DNA from: Buxus sempervirens
Lineage: Eukaryota > Streptophyta > Magnoliopsida > Buxales > Buxaceae
Direction of reading: 5' to 3'
DNA length: 64,000 nucleotides
Assembly: GCA_947561395.2 (NCBI GenBank)
Contig: OX387186.1
Coordinates: forward strand, 44,163,220-44,227,219
Below, piece after piece: positions 1-12,900 of the stretch. Position 1 is the first letter of the stretch; the number at the start of each line of letters is the position of its first letter. Made by a program: the position numbers and the translations under genes. The notes under the pieces are model-generated. The model saw only the letters and a list, made by a program, of their open reading frames with translations, was not told the origin of the DNA and did no database searches.

Positions 1-2972
1 TCCACACCGGAGAGGAGATCTATGGACCTTAACAGTCGAGATGGAGATTTAACTGATAAATGGGGTTTGGAGGAAGAGGAAAAGGAGTGTACTGGTGAAG
101 TGCACCTCAAAAAAGGGAGTTCAGATCATGTGGGTAACTCCCACATCTCCACTTTCCCTTTTTTTCCCCTTTCAATTTTAAGATTGCTGTTATATTTTGT
201 GATTTCTCAAATTTCAGCTATTTTATGACATTGGCAGAATGGCAAGGGGTATACTCGAAGATCGTCAAGCCCAAATTACAGAAACTCAGAAGTTGAATCG
301 TGGCCTGAGACCCATAAATCAGACAAGTTTCTGTTCTTCTCCTGCCAAAGTGAACCAGCTAGGGACCTGGTTGATGGAACTCATGTACAAAAGAATGAAT
401 CAATGATGAGGGAAGCAAATAATCGTTTTGTTTCAAGTGATATCGGTGAAGCAATCAGTGATATTTGCACCTCAGATAGCTTAAGTGATTGTGAGAATGC
501 AATCCGTGTGATTGTGAAAGCTTGGTTGGACTCACATGGAGATGCCATCCATAGGAGCAAATTATCACAAGCGCCTGTCATTAAAGGGCTAATTGATGTG
601 TTGTCTATTTCTGAAGATGGTGAGATTTTAGAACTACTCATCTCATTGTTAGCGGATCTGGTACAAAAGAATGAGGTTAGCAGGCAGATAGTACTGAATT
701 CAGATCCACAGCTTGAAATCTTCATTAAACTCCTAAAAAATAGTAGTATCTTTCTAAAGGCTGCTGTGCTTCTTTACCTCTTGAAACCAAAAGCAAAGCA
801 GATGCTATCAATGGATTGGGTACCATTGGTCCTGAGAGTATTAGAGTTTGGGGACCAGCTGCAGACATTATTTACTGTTAGATGCAGTCCTAAGGTGGCA
901 GCATTCTACTTTCTAGACCAGATTCTTACGGGTTTTGATGAGGATAGAAACATAGAGAATGCTAGACAAATTGTCACACTTGGGGGTCTGAGTTTGATGA
1001 TTCAAATAATTGAGACAGGGGATCCCTGTGATAAGATCAGTGCTGCTTTAGTGATATGTTCATGCATTCAAGCAGATGGAAGCTGTAGGCACTATTTAGT
1101 GAACAATTTAAGCAAGGCATCCATTCTCAAACTTCTTGTACTTGAAAATAATCAAAAGTCTGGTGGATATGCTATTATTTTGCTATCTGAGCTGCTCTGC
1201 CTTACCAGGTATGGTTTGTTTACAAAATTTTAGTGATTTATCAAAATTTGATAGTCTGACAAACTGAGGGATTATTACCCAGAAGAACGAAGATTACCAA
1301 GTTTTTACATGGAGTAAAGAACGAAGGAAACCGCTTGAATACAATGCACATCTTGTTAGCCTACCTCCAGCATGCTCCACCTGAACAGCGCCCATTGGTA
1401 GCAGTAATACTGTTACAACTTGATCTTTTGGTATTCTTTGCACACTGTCTTTGCTCTGGGGTCTTTCTTTATCTTCTTCCCTTTTCTGTTTTGTTTATAG
1501 TTTCTTGTTTTAGAGTTTTGCTCCTTTCCAAAATGGATAGCAGTTATGTTGCAGGGAGATCCTTTGCATTGCAGTGTGTATAGAGAAGAAGCTGTAGATG
1601 CCATAATAGCAGCTTTGGATTGTGAAGCATGCAATGAGAAGGTCCAAGAACAGTCAGGGAGAGCTCTCTTACTCTTGGGGGGTCATTTCTCTTACACAGG
1701 AGAGGCATCAATGGAGAGATGGCTGTTAAGGCAAGCAGGTTTTGACGAGAGCTCAGAAGATAAATTCCATGGCAACGACACAGTTGTGGATGAAACCATG
1801 CAGTTGGTATGATTACTATTTCATCATAAACAAAAATAGCGAATCACAGAATATAAATAATTAAGAAAGATTTCTACATAAAAATAAGAGAAGGGAAGAG
1901 ATGCCAAACACAAAATAGCGTGGCATGAAAATCCATTTACTCTATGTCTGTGGATTAAAATAGAAGTTAAGATCTGAGTAGTTTGATAGCTCTCCTATTT
2001 TTTTGTTGTAGTGCAGTTCATTCTACTCTGAGATTCTCTTCAAATTTTCATTGTTTCTTCTATATGTGGGAAGGTTTTAAGTCTGTATGCTATATCATGG
2101 TTGGTCAGAGACCATATATCTGAGCTTCTTGTTTATTGTTTTCACAAAACATGCTCATAACACAAATCATTGAAAGAAAGCCTGAAAATAAAGATTGTTG
2201 ACACATTGTTTGCAACTTTGATAGATTGCTTTCATTCTTTCTCCTGTACTCCAGGAACTGACACAACAAAATGCTCAAGAAGAAAGATTCTTCCAAGTTC
2301 CTTCAATATCCATGCTAATTTTGTCTTTCTTGTTTCTAACATAATTATCAGAGAGAAGAAGAGGCAACAGAGGATTGGCTAAGGAAAGCAACAAATGTCA
2401 TGCTTAGGAGTGGTAACAAGAGATTCGTAGCTGCTCTTTCAGATTCCATAGCCAAAGGCATTCCATCCTTAGCTCGGGCAAGCATCGTTACCATTGCATG
2501 GATGAGCATCACATTTTCCTCAATCCATGATGCAGATCTTCGGTCCATGGCATGCTCAATTCTCATGCCTCAACTTATACAAAGCTTGAATTACGACAGA
2601 GCCCTTGAAGAAAGAGTGCTTGCTTCATTCTCATTACTGAATCTCATCAAAAGTTCAGGTTTGGTATCTTTTAACACTTCCCATGATGCAAAGAAATTAG
2701 ATCATTATAAGTTTTTCATCTATTAAAATTGTAGATAAAACTCTTTATAACATGATTCTTTTGCATTGTATGTACATGAATTTGTCATTTTACTTCCAAT
2801 GTTTTTATCAAATTTTACAGAATTTCCACCTATGCCCATACCATTGGATAATGGATTGATCGAAGCTCTCCAAAACCTCACTCTAGTTACATGGACAGCT
2901 ATAGAGGTTCTTTCAATCATCACAAATGGTTCAAATGATCAGTTTTCTTCTGAGCTAGAAAAAGTTGAATAG
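1..2972 (+). CDS. LIN-like U-box/ARM E3 ubiquitin ligase, 3' part
   Basis: C-terminal portion of a large plant protein resembling the E3 ubiquitin ligases related to LIN/CERBERUS, which transfer ubiquitin to target proteins. The N-terminal U-box would lie upstream of the window. Exons that join in frame are 1-129, 238-1208, 1283-1430, 1555-1806, 2352-2658 and 2821-2972, giving 652 codons and a TAG stop at 2970-2972. Donors read GT and acceptors AG throughout; the exon 1 donor (GTGGGT) is the least certain. The protein is helical and leucine-rich, like degenerate armadillo repeats (for example KGLIDVLSISEDGEILELL and the block around SGRALLLLGGHFSYTGEAS). No WD40 repeats are seen, unlike full CERBERUS. 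The family name is from memory of these blocks; the exon structure is seen directly. The 5' end is cut by the window edge. Confidence 0.75.
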
Positions 2973-4136
2973 AATTGCGTGAACAGCTGAACTGTTGGTA
3001 GAAGTTGGCAGTGGCCATTCTGGGGAAACAGATTGTTTAAATGATGTTGTCATCAATGGAGGATCTTTACCCATTTCTGAGAAGAAAATATTGTGTGTGA
3101 TGGTCAGTTATTTATTTATTTTTTTCATATAAAAATGCATGTCTGTTGTATATCATTAATTATTTATTTATTTTTTTCATATAAAAATGCATGTCTGTTG
3201 TATATCATTAATTACTTTTAAGACCCTTCAGTAATTTGCTAATACTCTTGTAAACTCAAGGGTATTCCTTAATTGAATAGATATATGCTTCTTCAGGTGA
3301 TGAAAATAACAAATTTTACTACCCAACTCTTGTTCTTCTGTCATTTAAGATACAATGCCTTTCTCTTATCAAGAGAGGAAGTGGGAGTTTTTACAAAGAA
3401 GGATTGGTTTCATTATTCACCACTGGTCCCAAATGGCAGCCTTATCTTCTCTTATCTCTCTCTCTATCACATGTCTACCCCTTTCTTTCCTTCTTTTTTG
3501 TCACCTTACCAAACATGTCTCTCTCATTAATACAGATATTTGAACAACTCCCTCCACAAAGACTTTAGTGATTCCAACACTTGACTCATCTTTTCCATTC
3601 ACAGACAAAAAACCAGACACATCCTTAAACATCTAACAGCAATCAGACACTAATTCACACATTGAATGCTGAGACCACACATTGAATTAGTAGAAATAGA
3701 TCTATCATCAGAACAGTATTTCAAAAGGTGTGGTAAAGCTAGGACGGTTATTGTTTGATATCTATGCAATGCCAGATGAAGAGGTGCATAATAGATCGAT
3801 ATGAATATTACGAGCTGTCATGTAATAAAACCAGTTGTTACTGATATCTTCTTCTCAGTTCCTTCATTTATAGCAGGAATAGAGAAACAGTGTCATATGG
3901 AGAGTAAGGTTAAAAACCCATGATAGGTTTTGATCCCAATTACTGAATTAATTGCTAACATTTGCCTTACTAGAAATTGTTAAAGAAAACTAGTAGGTTA
4001 CTGCATGTAATAAATAAAATGTTCAGACATGTAAGGGATACCAAAATTGTTGAAGGATATTTTTGGATCCAAAGTTGTTGCAGAAGCTTAAAAGCTTCTT
4101 GCATTTTTGGTTTCTTGCAGTTAGCATAAATGAACA
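2973..4136. other. 3' flank of LIN-like gene, no gene seen
   Basis: About 1.1 kb after the LIN-like stop codon. It holds the 52-bp duplication and short chance ORFs of no coding character (3273-3543). Likely 3' UTR followed by intergenic DNA. Confidence 0.5.
3108..3213 (+). repeat. 52-bp tandem duplication downstream of LIN-like gene
   Basis: Two essentially identical adjacent copies of a 52-bp AT-rich unit (TTATTTATTT... to ...TATATCATTAA), starting near 3108 and 3160, in the probable 3' UTR or terminator region. The identity suggests a recent slippage duplication. Confidence 0.85.
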
Positions 4137-4487
4137 CTAGGGGACTGCATGCGCTACGCTCGTAGCAAATTACGAAACTCCTAATTTGTAAATGTTTTTA
4201 TGGAGCTACTTAGAAAAACATCTCATATTAAAATAGGTAGCATGCCATTTCGTTTGGTTAATTATGATGACGTGGTATAACAAGCCTGTAAAATGGGAAA
4301 AAGCTAAGGGGCGCTCTAGGCATAGATTGTCTCATGGGGCTACTTAAAAAAACAGCCATGTCATTCCATTTCGTTAGTTATGTTGACGTGGTATAACACA
4401 CCTATAAAATGGAAAAAAGTTGAGGGGCGATTTGGGCATCGTTTTCAGGCCCGAATATCTCCTATTTGCTTTATATATTACTATAGA
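4137..4487 (-). mobile_element. Small non-autonomous Helitron (351 bp)
   Basis: Read on the minus strand, it begins TCTATAGTAATATA at 4487 and ends at 4137 with CTAG. A perfect hairpin (GCTACGAGCGTAGC) lies just before the end. The host bases are A before and T after, the standard Helitron A|T target. No coding capacity. The 5' TC, 3' hairpin plus CTRR and the absence of a target duplication are the diagnostic set. Confidence 0.8.
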
Positions 4488-6633
4488 TGAAATTCAATCA
4501 GCTAATTAACCAAAGTATATAATCTAAAACCAAAAAATAATAATAATAATAATAAAAGATAAAATGGTAGCAATTAATTAATCAATGTATTTTTTTTTCT
4601 TCTCTATGTTGTTGAAAGTCTAATTGTTTTTTGTTTTCTTTAATTGAGTCTTAATTACTATTGCATTAAAAATATGCTAAAAACATTACATTCTAAAATA
4701 GTTATTAAGAAATTTTCATTTTGTCTAACAAATCTTGCCATTGGCGTTAAAAAATTATCATAAAAACACACTTTAAATAGATGTTTTGATATTAAAATTA
4801 AATATTAGAAGTAAAGGTGTTATTAAAAAGGAATTCTATAGTCATGACTGTAATTAAAAGAAGATATTAAATTCTTGAACTTATAAAACCAATGTTATTT
4901 AAATCGGTGGACCGACTCGGAATTCTCCCAATCCAATTCACACTCACTCGGACCGAGTTAGAGCCACATTTATTTTTTATTTTTGGGAAAACAAGCCGCG
5001 TTATCAGCAGCGAGTTGATTTCTGTACTCAATCAATCTTGTGCCCAGGCTGAGTTGGCAGAGCGAGTGATGATGCCGAGTTGACGAGTTACAAGCCGAGT
5101 TAATCAAGTTCTGGTTTAAGCCATTCCTAGAATCTCTCCCCGTTTCCTCCTCTCCCTCTCAAAACCAAAACCGTTGAAACCTTTCAAAAATACCAAACGG
5201 TTTCAACTGTATTACAATTGGGAGCCTCCTCTTCCTAACATCTCCCTCTTATCTTGTTTCTTTTCAAAAACCTGTATCCATCATTTCTTCTGTTGCCTTG
5301 TTAAGGTTCTTTCCCATTGAATTCTTCTTTAATTCAAAAGGGAACACAAAGCTTCCCTTTAACCCCTTTTCATTACAAGGTCAGAAACCTTTAAAGATTT
5401 CTTCATTTGGCATGCACTTGTTAATATTATTATTATTTTTTTTTTAATTTTCAGATGTTGTGGTAATTTAATTTCTGGCTTATAATTGTTTGATTTTTGC
5501 TTGAAATCATATTTGGAGAACTCTCTGTTTCATTGGATGGGCTAATGGTGATACAAATGTACACTTTGTTTGAAGCTGATATGAGGTCATCATTAAAAAA
5601 ATGGTTTAAAATTCAAATTTTGAAATCATGGGCCTTATCTATAGCAGATCTCTTTTGGTCATTGTATGGAGTTAGTTCATTACAGTATAATTGCCTAGCT
5701 AAGGGTACTTAAAAATGCTAGATGGGCTTAAAGGTAAAGGGATGCATATCTTATGTAGTAATATATAAAGTGAACTGGAATATTTCCTACTCGAAATACA
5801 CTTTCAGTTCTATTAACTTTTATCGGTTAGTTACTTATTTGAACATATCAATTAGTTACAAATTAATCGGACAGTTTCAATTGAATATTCAAACGAAAGT
5901 TTGCATCGCGTGTGCCTTCCTCTGGTTGCTTCTAATAGCAGCCATATCAATTAGCCTAACTTATTGATTTAACACTCATGATGCTTGTTTTCACAACTTT
6001 CACATAAATGTTGACACATGTACCATAGAAGAATAACATTTAAATCCCTAGAGAAGAGATTATTATCCTCATGACAAATTCAACCACTTGGTGTAATAGT
6101 AAAAATTTCTTAATGTCAATGTAAAATTATGAGTTTAAGCCTATCTCAATCAATTTGTATACAAATACCAAAAATTGGACGTGTTGCCAATCCACCCCTC
6201 CCCATCTCACTACTTGGTTTTCTTTTTTTTTCTTTTAGTTATTGATGTTGTTGAAGTATTCTCATAAACATGTACTGCAATACAAATTTTCCTTTTAACA
6301 AGTGAAATAGCATCAAAACTTGAATTATACCTAGCTAGGAGCTTGTTTGCTTTACTTGCACTTCCTAAGCATTTGGTAATAGAAATTAAAGTAAAGAAAA
6401 AAAACTATCAAATAGAATCTAATTTCTTGCAATTAAATTTCTATGTAAACTATACTTTTTTTCATTTGGACTACTCCCATTTATCATTGTAAGAACCACT
6501 ACATGAATGATTTGTTCATGTTCTAGGTTTTCAATTAACTGCATCAACCAATATCTCTTAGCTAGTAGATCATCAATGAGGGTGCAAAAAGGGACTTTTC
6601 TTACTATTCTTGTCAATTGTTTCTGCAGTTTCA
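4488..6633. other. Intergenic region upstream of the HIPP gene
   Basis: No gene seen. At 4905-5105 the motif CCGAGT/ACTCGG recurs many times, typical of an unclassified repeat. 5140-5400 is pyrimidine-rich like a 5' UTR or promoter, but I cannot assign it to a start codon. 6085-6185 has a SINE-like look. Short ORFs here lack coding character. Confidence 0.4.
6085..6185 (+). mobile_element. tRNA-derived SINE-like fragment
   Basis: Shows a box A-like stretch (TTGGTGTAATAGT) followed about 40 bases later by a box B-like stretch (GAGTTTAAGCC), the spacing of an internal Pol III promoter in plant tRNA-derived SINEs. No clear tail or target duplication, so only a candidate fragment. Confidence 0.35.
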
Positions 6634-7943
6634 ATGGGAGGTAAGAAGAACCAACAAGAAAAAGTAAGTCTTATTCAATCCCCATATTTTCTTTTCTCTT
6701 CCCACATTCCTAGTTATAAGATTTTTTCTTTTGTAGGTAGTAGTTGTAGAATTCAAAGTCCTAATGCACTGTAAAGCATGTGAAAGAGCAGTTGCAAAAA
6801 TTATTTCTAAATTCAAAGGTACCTAGTTATTTCCTTATTTTAATTAAGGCTATGCCTAGGTAAATACCTTCAGATAAATGATTCAATGAGATCATGCAGT
6901 TATCAACAGCCATAATAAGTCCATTATCTTTTTCTTGAAAAAAAAAAGAAGAAGAAAAAAAACTAGTATTTGTTACGAATATATAGTAGAATGCCTCTTC
7001 AAGACAAAATTGATAAAAGAGTTATCTTGTAGTTTTGAGTAACAATGCCATTTTAAATTTTTAGTAGGTTCACTTACACATAAATTATTTGTGAGTAATT
7101 ATTCAAGGGAAATAATAGTTTTTCAAATTTTTTAAAGGCATTCTAAACAATTCTATATACTATATATAACAAGAATAGGCCTCTTGGGAAGCATGCCAAC
7201 AACTATGCATGACTTTCCCAAAAGCTCTTATTGTTCGTTGTAAAGGCATCATTAATATAGGATTAAAATAGTCAAAACTCTGTCTATTCATTTAAATTTT
7301 GGATAGTTCCAAAATTGTTCTCTCCCTCTATATGTAGTATTGCACATGTACTCCACTAGTATAAATAACTAGGCATGAACATAGTGAGTAGTTAGGATAT
7401 ATTAAAATCTTTTTAACTTTTAAGAAGGCATAGTAAGACACCAAATGTAGGGTCAGAATCACCAGACTTCCCTTTACACAATATTATAGATGCACCATCT
7501 ACCTCAATTACTTGTAGGTAAGAACTTACTCATTTAATGTTAATCAACTCAATAATGATTAACTCAGATGCTATAATAAGATAAAAGTAGAAGAAAAATG
7601 AAAAAAAAAAAGACACAATTAAGCATTAATACCATGTTGTAACATTTTTTTTTTTTTGTAAAACTTTTTTGTAGGGGTGGAAAAATTTACGACAGACATG
7701 ATTAAACATAAGGTTATCGTGACAGGCCGAATAAATCCTGAAAAGTTAGTAAAAAAGCTCAAGAAGAAGACAGGGAAGAGGATAGAGATTGTTGGTTCCA
7801 AAGATGCAACAGAGAGAATTGATGTGATTTCAGAAGGTAATCCAAAAGAAGGCTTGAATCCAGTAGTATGTGATGGTTGGGAACATTGTGAAGTTTTTAC
7901 AATGTTTAGTGATGAAAATCCAAATGCGTGCTTGATAATGTAG
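6634..7943 (+). CDS. Heavy metal-associated isoprenylated plant protein (HIPP)
   Basis: Small plant metallochaperone-like protein of 126 residues. Exons are 6634-6663, 6737-6818 and 7675-7943, all with GT-AG introns; the start is MGGKKNQQEK. One HMA domain covers roughly residues 11-75 and carries the metal-binding M-x-C-x-x-C as MHCKAC (about residues 20-25). The protein ends in CLIM, a CaaX box expected to be isoprenylated and to anchor it to membranes. The family binds metals such as Cu, Zn or Cd and takes part in metal homeostasis and stress responses; this member's metal is unknown. The intron positions after the short N-terminus and after the first HMA helix are usual for single-HMA HIPPs. 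HMA plus CaaX makes the assignment strong. Confidence 0.92.
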
Positions 7944-9980
7944 TGGTGTGTTATCAGGGACCTATATTCTAATACTATATCTGCTATAAGTTCATGCCCC
8001 CATGATATCATGTTCCTACCCTATAAATGTTACATTCTTTTTGGTACATTTTGTTACCCGTCAATTAGCCAGTACACACACACACAAGCTAATCACATTT
8101 CTCTCCACGAGGAGCATGACTTCAAAGGAAATATGTAAGCCTGTATACAATAACTCGAAAGACTTGAAATATCTTACCAAGAATCGAATTGTTGAACACT
8201 TTCCTTTTGATTTGGTAAGAGCAGGTTTTGAACAACATCACAATGCTCCTCCCTTGGATTTGGGAAGGGTAGGTTTCGAACCACATGACAAACAAGGGCC
8301 ATAAATAATGTAAAAAAAAAATTTTTTTGACATTAGGATTTGCATGTCATAATGTTAAGGTTTATAACTTGTATGGATGACCATGAAACAGTATCAATAT
8401 CAGAAAATCAGGAACCTAACAATAGACCTTCCAAACATACGAAAAGCTGGAATGCTAGGGAGCCGTACTATTCAAGTCTGACCAAGGTTTTATACGTTTG
8501 GCAAAGCTCAGCCCTGTACTTCATGGCCCTTGAAAACCCATCCAATCTAGCCCCATTAGGTGCCTCTTAAAGTGCTTTAAAAGACAGTCATGAACCATTT
8601 GGATACCTATAACTGCTAGATGGTTCTCCATGTTCTTAGTTGATTAAGCATCATGCTTAACCAAATGGCCAATCAGGGAAGAACCACCAAACAGAATCCC
8701 CAGCATTTGAAATGGGTGCTAAACACTAGAATTGATCTTCTGAGGAAACACCAAACAAGAAGACGTATCTTTTCCGTGATCTTCAATATGGCGAAGGAAA
8801 CTTTTGTCTGGAAACCAATCGGCATACTTAGGGCTTTGATTTGATCAAGAAAGTATAAACCATGATGAAACTTTCAATAACAGATAACAGATTTATATAG
8901 AATACCAATCAAAACAGGCTGTTATGAGCTAGCTCCTGAGTAACCCTAAAGTAAATAAATATAAAAATAAATAAATAATAAATCAATCTATGGGTTATAA
9001 TGTGATCCAATTAGGACCCACAGGTCTAAAAATAGGCCTTAAATAAGCATCATTATCTAAGCTGGTAAGGGTTGAGCCTGTGATGGACTGATGGTCAATC
9101 AACCAAAATATCTTTAGTGTTAATCATAACTCAGAAGAAAAAAAAATTGAGTACTAGAACTAGAGTTCAGAAAGTAAGGAAGCCATACCTTCCTGCATCA
9201 AATGAAGATGGGTTGAAGAAATGGACAAATGAAGAATTTTTCAATATTTACAACACAGTGCGGTCTTCCATCCGGTCTAACCAATCATAAGAGAACAATG
9301 CTTAAATTCAAGTCTACTATCTGGCGTATATGAATGGGTCTGGCTTTCAAACGAACCCTCCTTGAAATGAACACTTTACCCAACAGAGTATCCAGATCAG
9401 CCAAAAGCGATGGCTAATTACCTCACTAAGTTGGGTGTTGGGAGGATTAATATGTTCGTTTGCATCTCCCGATGAGATGATTTGTAAGGAAGGGTAGAGA
9501 ACAGGAATAAACAGCAGTATCTTCCTGTTACAGGGCCTTACTGGCCAGTGGTGGTGTGGGTGCCTCAATCTTGGGTGTCAATTGTTGCTAGTGTCCCTCT
9601 TAGTGTATCCTTGACGGGAGATCTATATATGTAAATGCTTTTCACACATTAATATAATAATTTTACTTATCAAAATAAGAAGAAAAAAACAAGTACCTGA
9701 AAACAAATACATGAACTTGTCAAGAATCAGACATTCTTTTTCTAAGCATCTAAAAAAATCAAGTAGTTTTCCAAGACATTCATGCACACAAGTTAGATAA
9801 TTTCTTGCCTGCTATAATCATATGAATATTCACCTCAGGATACCCTTGATGTATCCAATGTACATTGAGAATCCCTCTATAAAGCTTCTGCCCCTTGTAA
9901 TCCAGAAACATGTAGAACCAATGGTGACAGAAACATGGTAAATTTCAGCATAACTACCTGAAATTTTCTGGTGGATGGAA
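7944..9980. other. Intergenic region between HIPP and SEC22 3' ends
   Basis: No gene seen. 8203-8295 holds two degenerate tandem copies of a ~45-bp unit (GATTTGG...GGTTT...GAAC). 9480-9690 ends in TTTTACTTATCAAAA plus A-rich sequence and resembles the 3' end of a 5'-truncated plant retroposon. The SEC22 3' UTR should occupy roughly 9700-9980. ORFs at 8002-8844 and 9347-9568 have no recognisable domain. Confidence 0.4.
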
Positions 9981-12900
9981 TCACCAGATCTTCTTTCTGG
10001 CCCAAAAGAGAAGAATAACAATCCCAATTACAATAGCAACTGGAGCCCATTTTCGGATCAAAGCCTGCACCCAGCAACAATTGACCAAGTCAGAGGCAGC
10101 CAGGAGCTATATTTGATTTTAATAAACTTGTCTTCTTATATGAGTTAAGAGTACTATAATCTGGTCAACAGGTATGAAGTCAATCACATAATACATGTAA
10201 TTTCCTCCCATTCTATTTATTTAATTATCTAATATCGCAGACAGGGCTTTTGCACAAAATCAGCTGGCAAGGTTTCCTATACTGGTGTAAATGGTTATAG
10301 TTCCTTATCCCAGACAGTAGAGTTTGACAAGAAGACAGATCTTATTACATATTCTCAAACTGACAAAACGTAACTTCTCAGTAAGATTAAAAACCATGAC
10401 CAGCAACTGCTTTCATAAAACATATATATTAAGCACTTAAGTATCACAAACAGTACCTGATATATTAATTTGCTAACTAAAGTACAATACTGGGCTATTG
10501 TAGAAGGGATGCTCTGTAATCATCCTGAGTGAGGTAAATGAGACACCACTGATGCTCTTTCTTTCTTCCTTTTTCCTGTTAGCATGGTTTTTTCTCTCTT
10601 CTTGGATTATCAAATTCTCAAAGCAACATTTAAATTTCGGAAAGTGATCAGTTACTCAAGATATAATCATAAACAATGGCTATTCAATCAAAAAGTTCAT
10701 GTGCAAACAAAATATCCTCACAAATGATACACACCCGATCTAAAAATTTAAATTGCAATTCCATACCATTTATGAAATACATTACAGTAAAAAATGGATG
10801 TTGTAAACAAGCTAACCTGTCGATTTAGATCTCTTGCCTTATCGGCATATATTCGAGATTCGGAGGTCAAGCGGCTTGACATCTGACTAACCTCTGTACA
10901 ATTACAAATGAATGGGGATCTTATTACTGTGTTTGTGACAATGGTTATAAAAAATGAAAAACATTTAAATAAACTGCAAGTAAAGCAACAAAGATTTCCT
11001 CATTTAGTGGTGAAAATAAATAAAAAATGCAACTGGGAAATAAATACAGCATTAATTTCTAACCGGGGCTTTTAAAAAAGTTTCTTCAGAGAATAAATTT
11101 GCAAACAAAATGCCGTGTAGACTGAACTCCAGTGACTACAGATCATTTTGCTGGTTCCTTGAGGTTCACACGTTCAAAAACAACACAAAGATGATTTCAT
11201 AACACTGCACAAATTAAAAAACCATAAACAAGTCTTACAGAACTTGCAGATAGTTACACTGGATGATTCACTGAATGAACTTTACTCTTCAGTAATTGAT
11301 CGATCCAATAAATCACTACTTTTAATCTGGAACATTGGTTCAAATATCCTGAAACACACATATTTCCACTGCGCATCTGAGGACTTGTAAGCCTCGGAAA
11401 ATTCAAGAATCCAAGAGTTTTAGTTTCCCCTTTTAAGTTCATAATTCTTGCACGTATAGCAAAATTAAACAGATTTTATCTATAAATACAGAAAAGTTTT
11501 TTCATGTATATAATGCGCATATGATATAATATGTCTTGAAAAATGATTGTTTCCCATAGTTTGAGACTAGCTGGGGCCATCCAAATTTGCTTGCCTTGCA
11601 AATTCACTGCATGCTTATAATGTGTTTCTTTGGTTTCTTAAACAGTATAAACATGTTTGCAATAGAGAGCCCTTATTTGGAGGAAGAAATCCAAGCACTC
11701 AGCCAGCCCCTTGAGTCATGTATCACCCACTTCCATGCCCAGAATACCGGTAAAATAAAGTGAAAGTAGGATTACCCCATCATTCTGTAGCAGCAAAAAG
11801 CATTCATTGATTTACCATACCACATCTTTTTTTAGTGCAATGCAAGTATGGAGTCAAAAGGGAAGTGGCTTTTTTGTAACCTGGTGATTTTCAAGGTTTG
11901 TTAGAACGAACAATAACTGAACTTGGTCCAATTATTCTGTCTCAAAGAATTTTAGCTGCCAAGAACTGCAGAAGTACTAAGACACCAAAGTATAAATGTC
12001 CTCAACAGTCAATGCATATAACAAACTACTCTCCACAAAAAAAATGAAATACTGTAACCCACAAAACAATGCAGAAACAAATTTAAACTTAATAATCTTC
12101 AGAGAAATGAAACCTCCAAACTGGGGGGGGGGGGGGGGGGGGGGGGGGGGGAAGTCAACCTTTCCAGAGCCAGCCATGGTAATGAAACCTCTGGAACCTT
12201 TTCAAGGAGAGGATAGTCAAAGATGAGAATCGATTTGTTGAAAGAAGAATTGAGTAGAGGAGAGAGTAAGAGAATTATCAAGCTTCAAGCATGATTGACA
12301 CAATCCGGAGAGCTGTGGACAGGATGATATTGCATATTTAGGGCCACATAGTTGAGAAGTGAGAGATGTGGACACAGCCAACATTCAAACTTCAGCTACT
12401 GTTGCTAACACTGTGGTACTCTTGGAAAAAAAAAGGAACAGAATAAAACAGAAGAGAGACATAAGAGAGATAATGGGAGAGAGAGGGGTAAGAGATAGAA
12501 AGGAGAGGTTTACATGGCTGGCTCGGTTATGGCAGCTGTGCTTCTCATCTCCAAGATTAAAACAGAACCTGCATAAGGCAGCTAAGTCTATGTGCGTGTG
12601 TGTGTGTGTGTAATTATATATAGTAAAAACTAATATTAATAATTTTATATACAATACATTCATACATATGAATAGCATCAGCTGATCGGCTCACCCAAAT
12701 AAGCGATAAGGTGTTTGCCTATGAACCTAGGCGAAGGTCGAGCAGTTTTAACAACATTGGGTAGTTCTTTAACTAACATTTTAGAATAGAGTTTCTTTCT
12801 TTTTTTTTTATGAATAATGATATGTATTAATATAAGAGTATAATGTAAGTACAAATATGTATGATAGTATCCTTTGCCTCTCGCCCAAGAGAAAAACACT

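Noticed and set aside
8203-8295. Possible tRNA gene (GGTTTCGAACC block)
   Set aside because: The box B-like motif occurs in a degenerate tandem repeat; no cloverleaf or box A at proper spacing.
9830-10080. Long minus ORFs suggesting an extended SEC22 C-terminal tail
   Set aside because: They are out of frame with the exon. In the spliced frame the protein ends ARKKIW and a TGA at 9983-9981, the normal SEC22 end.
11977-12281. Proline- or glycine-rich ORFs
   Set aside because: Produced by the 29-G homopolymer in a SEC22 intron.
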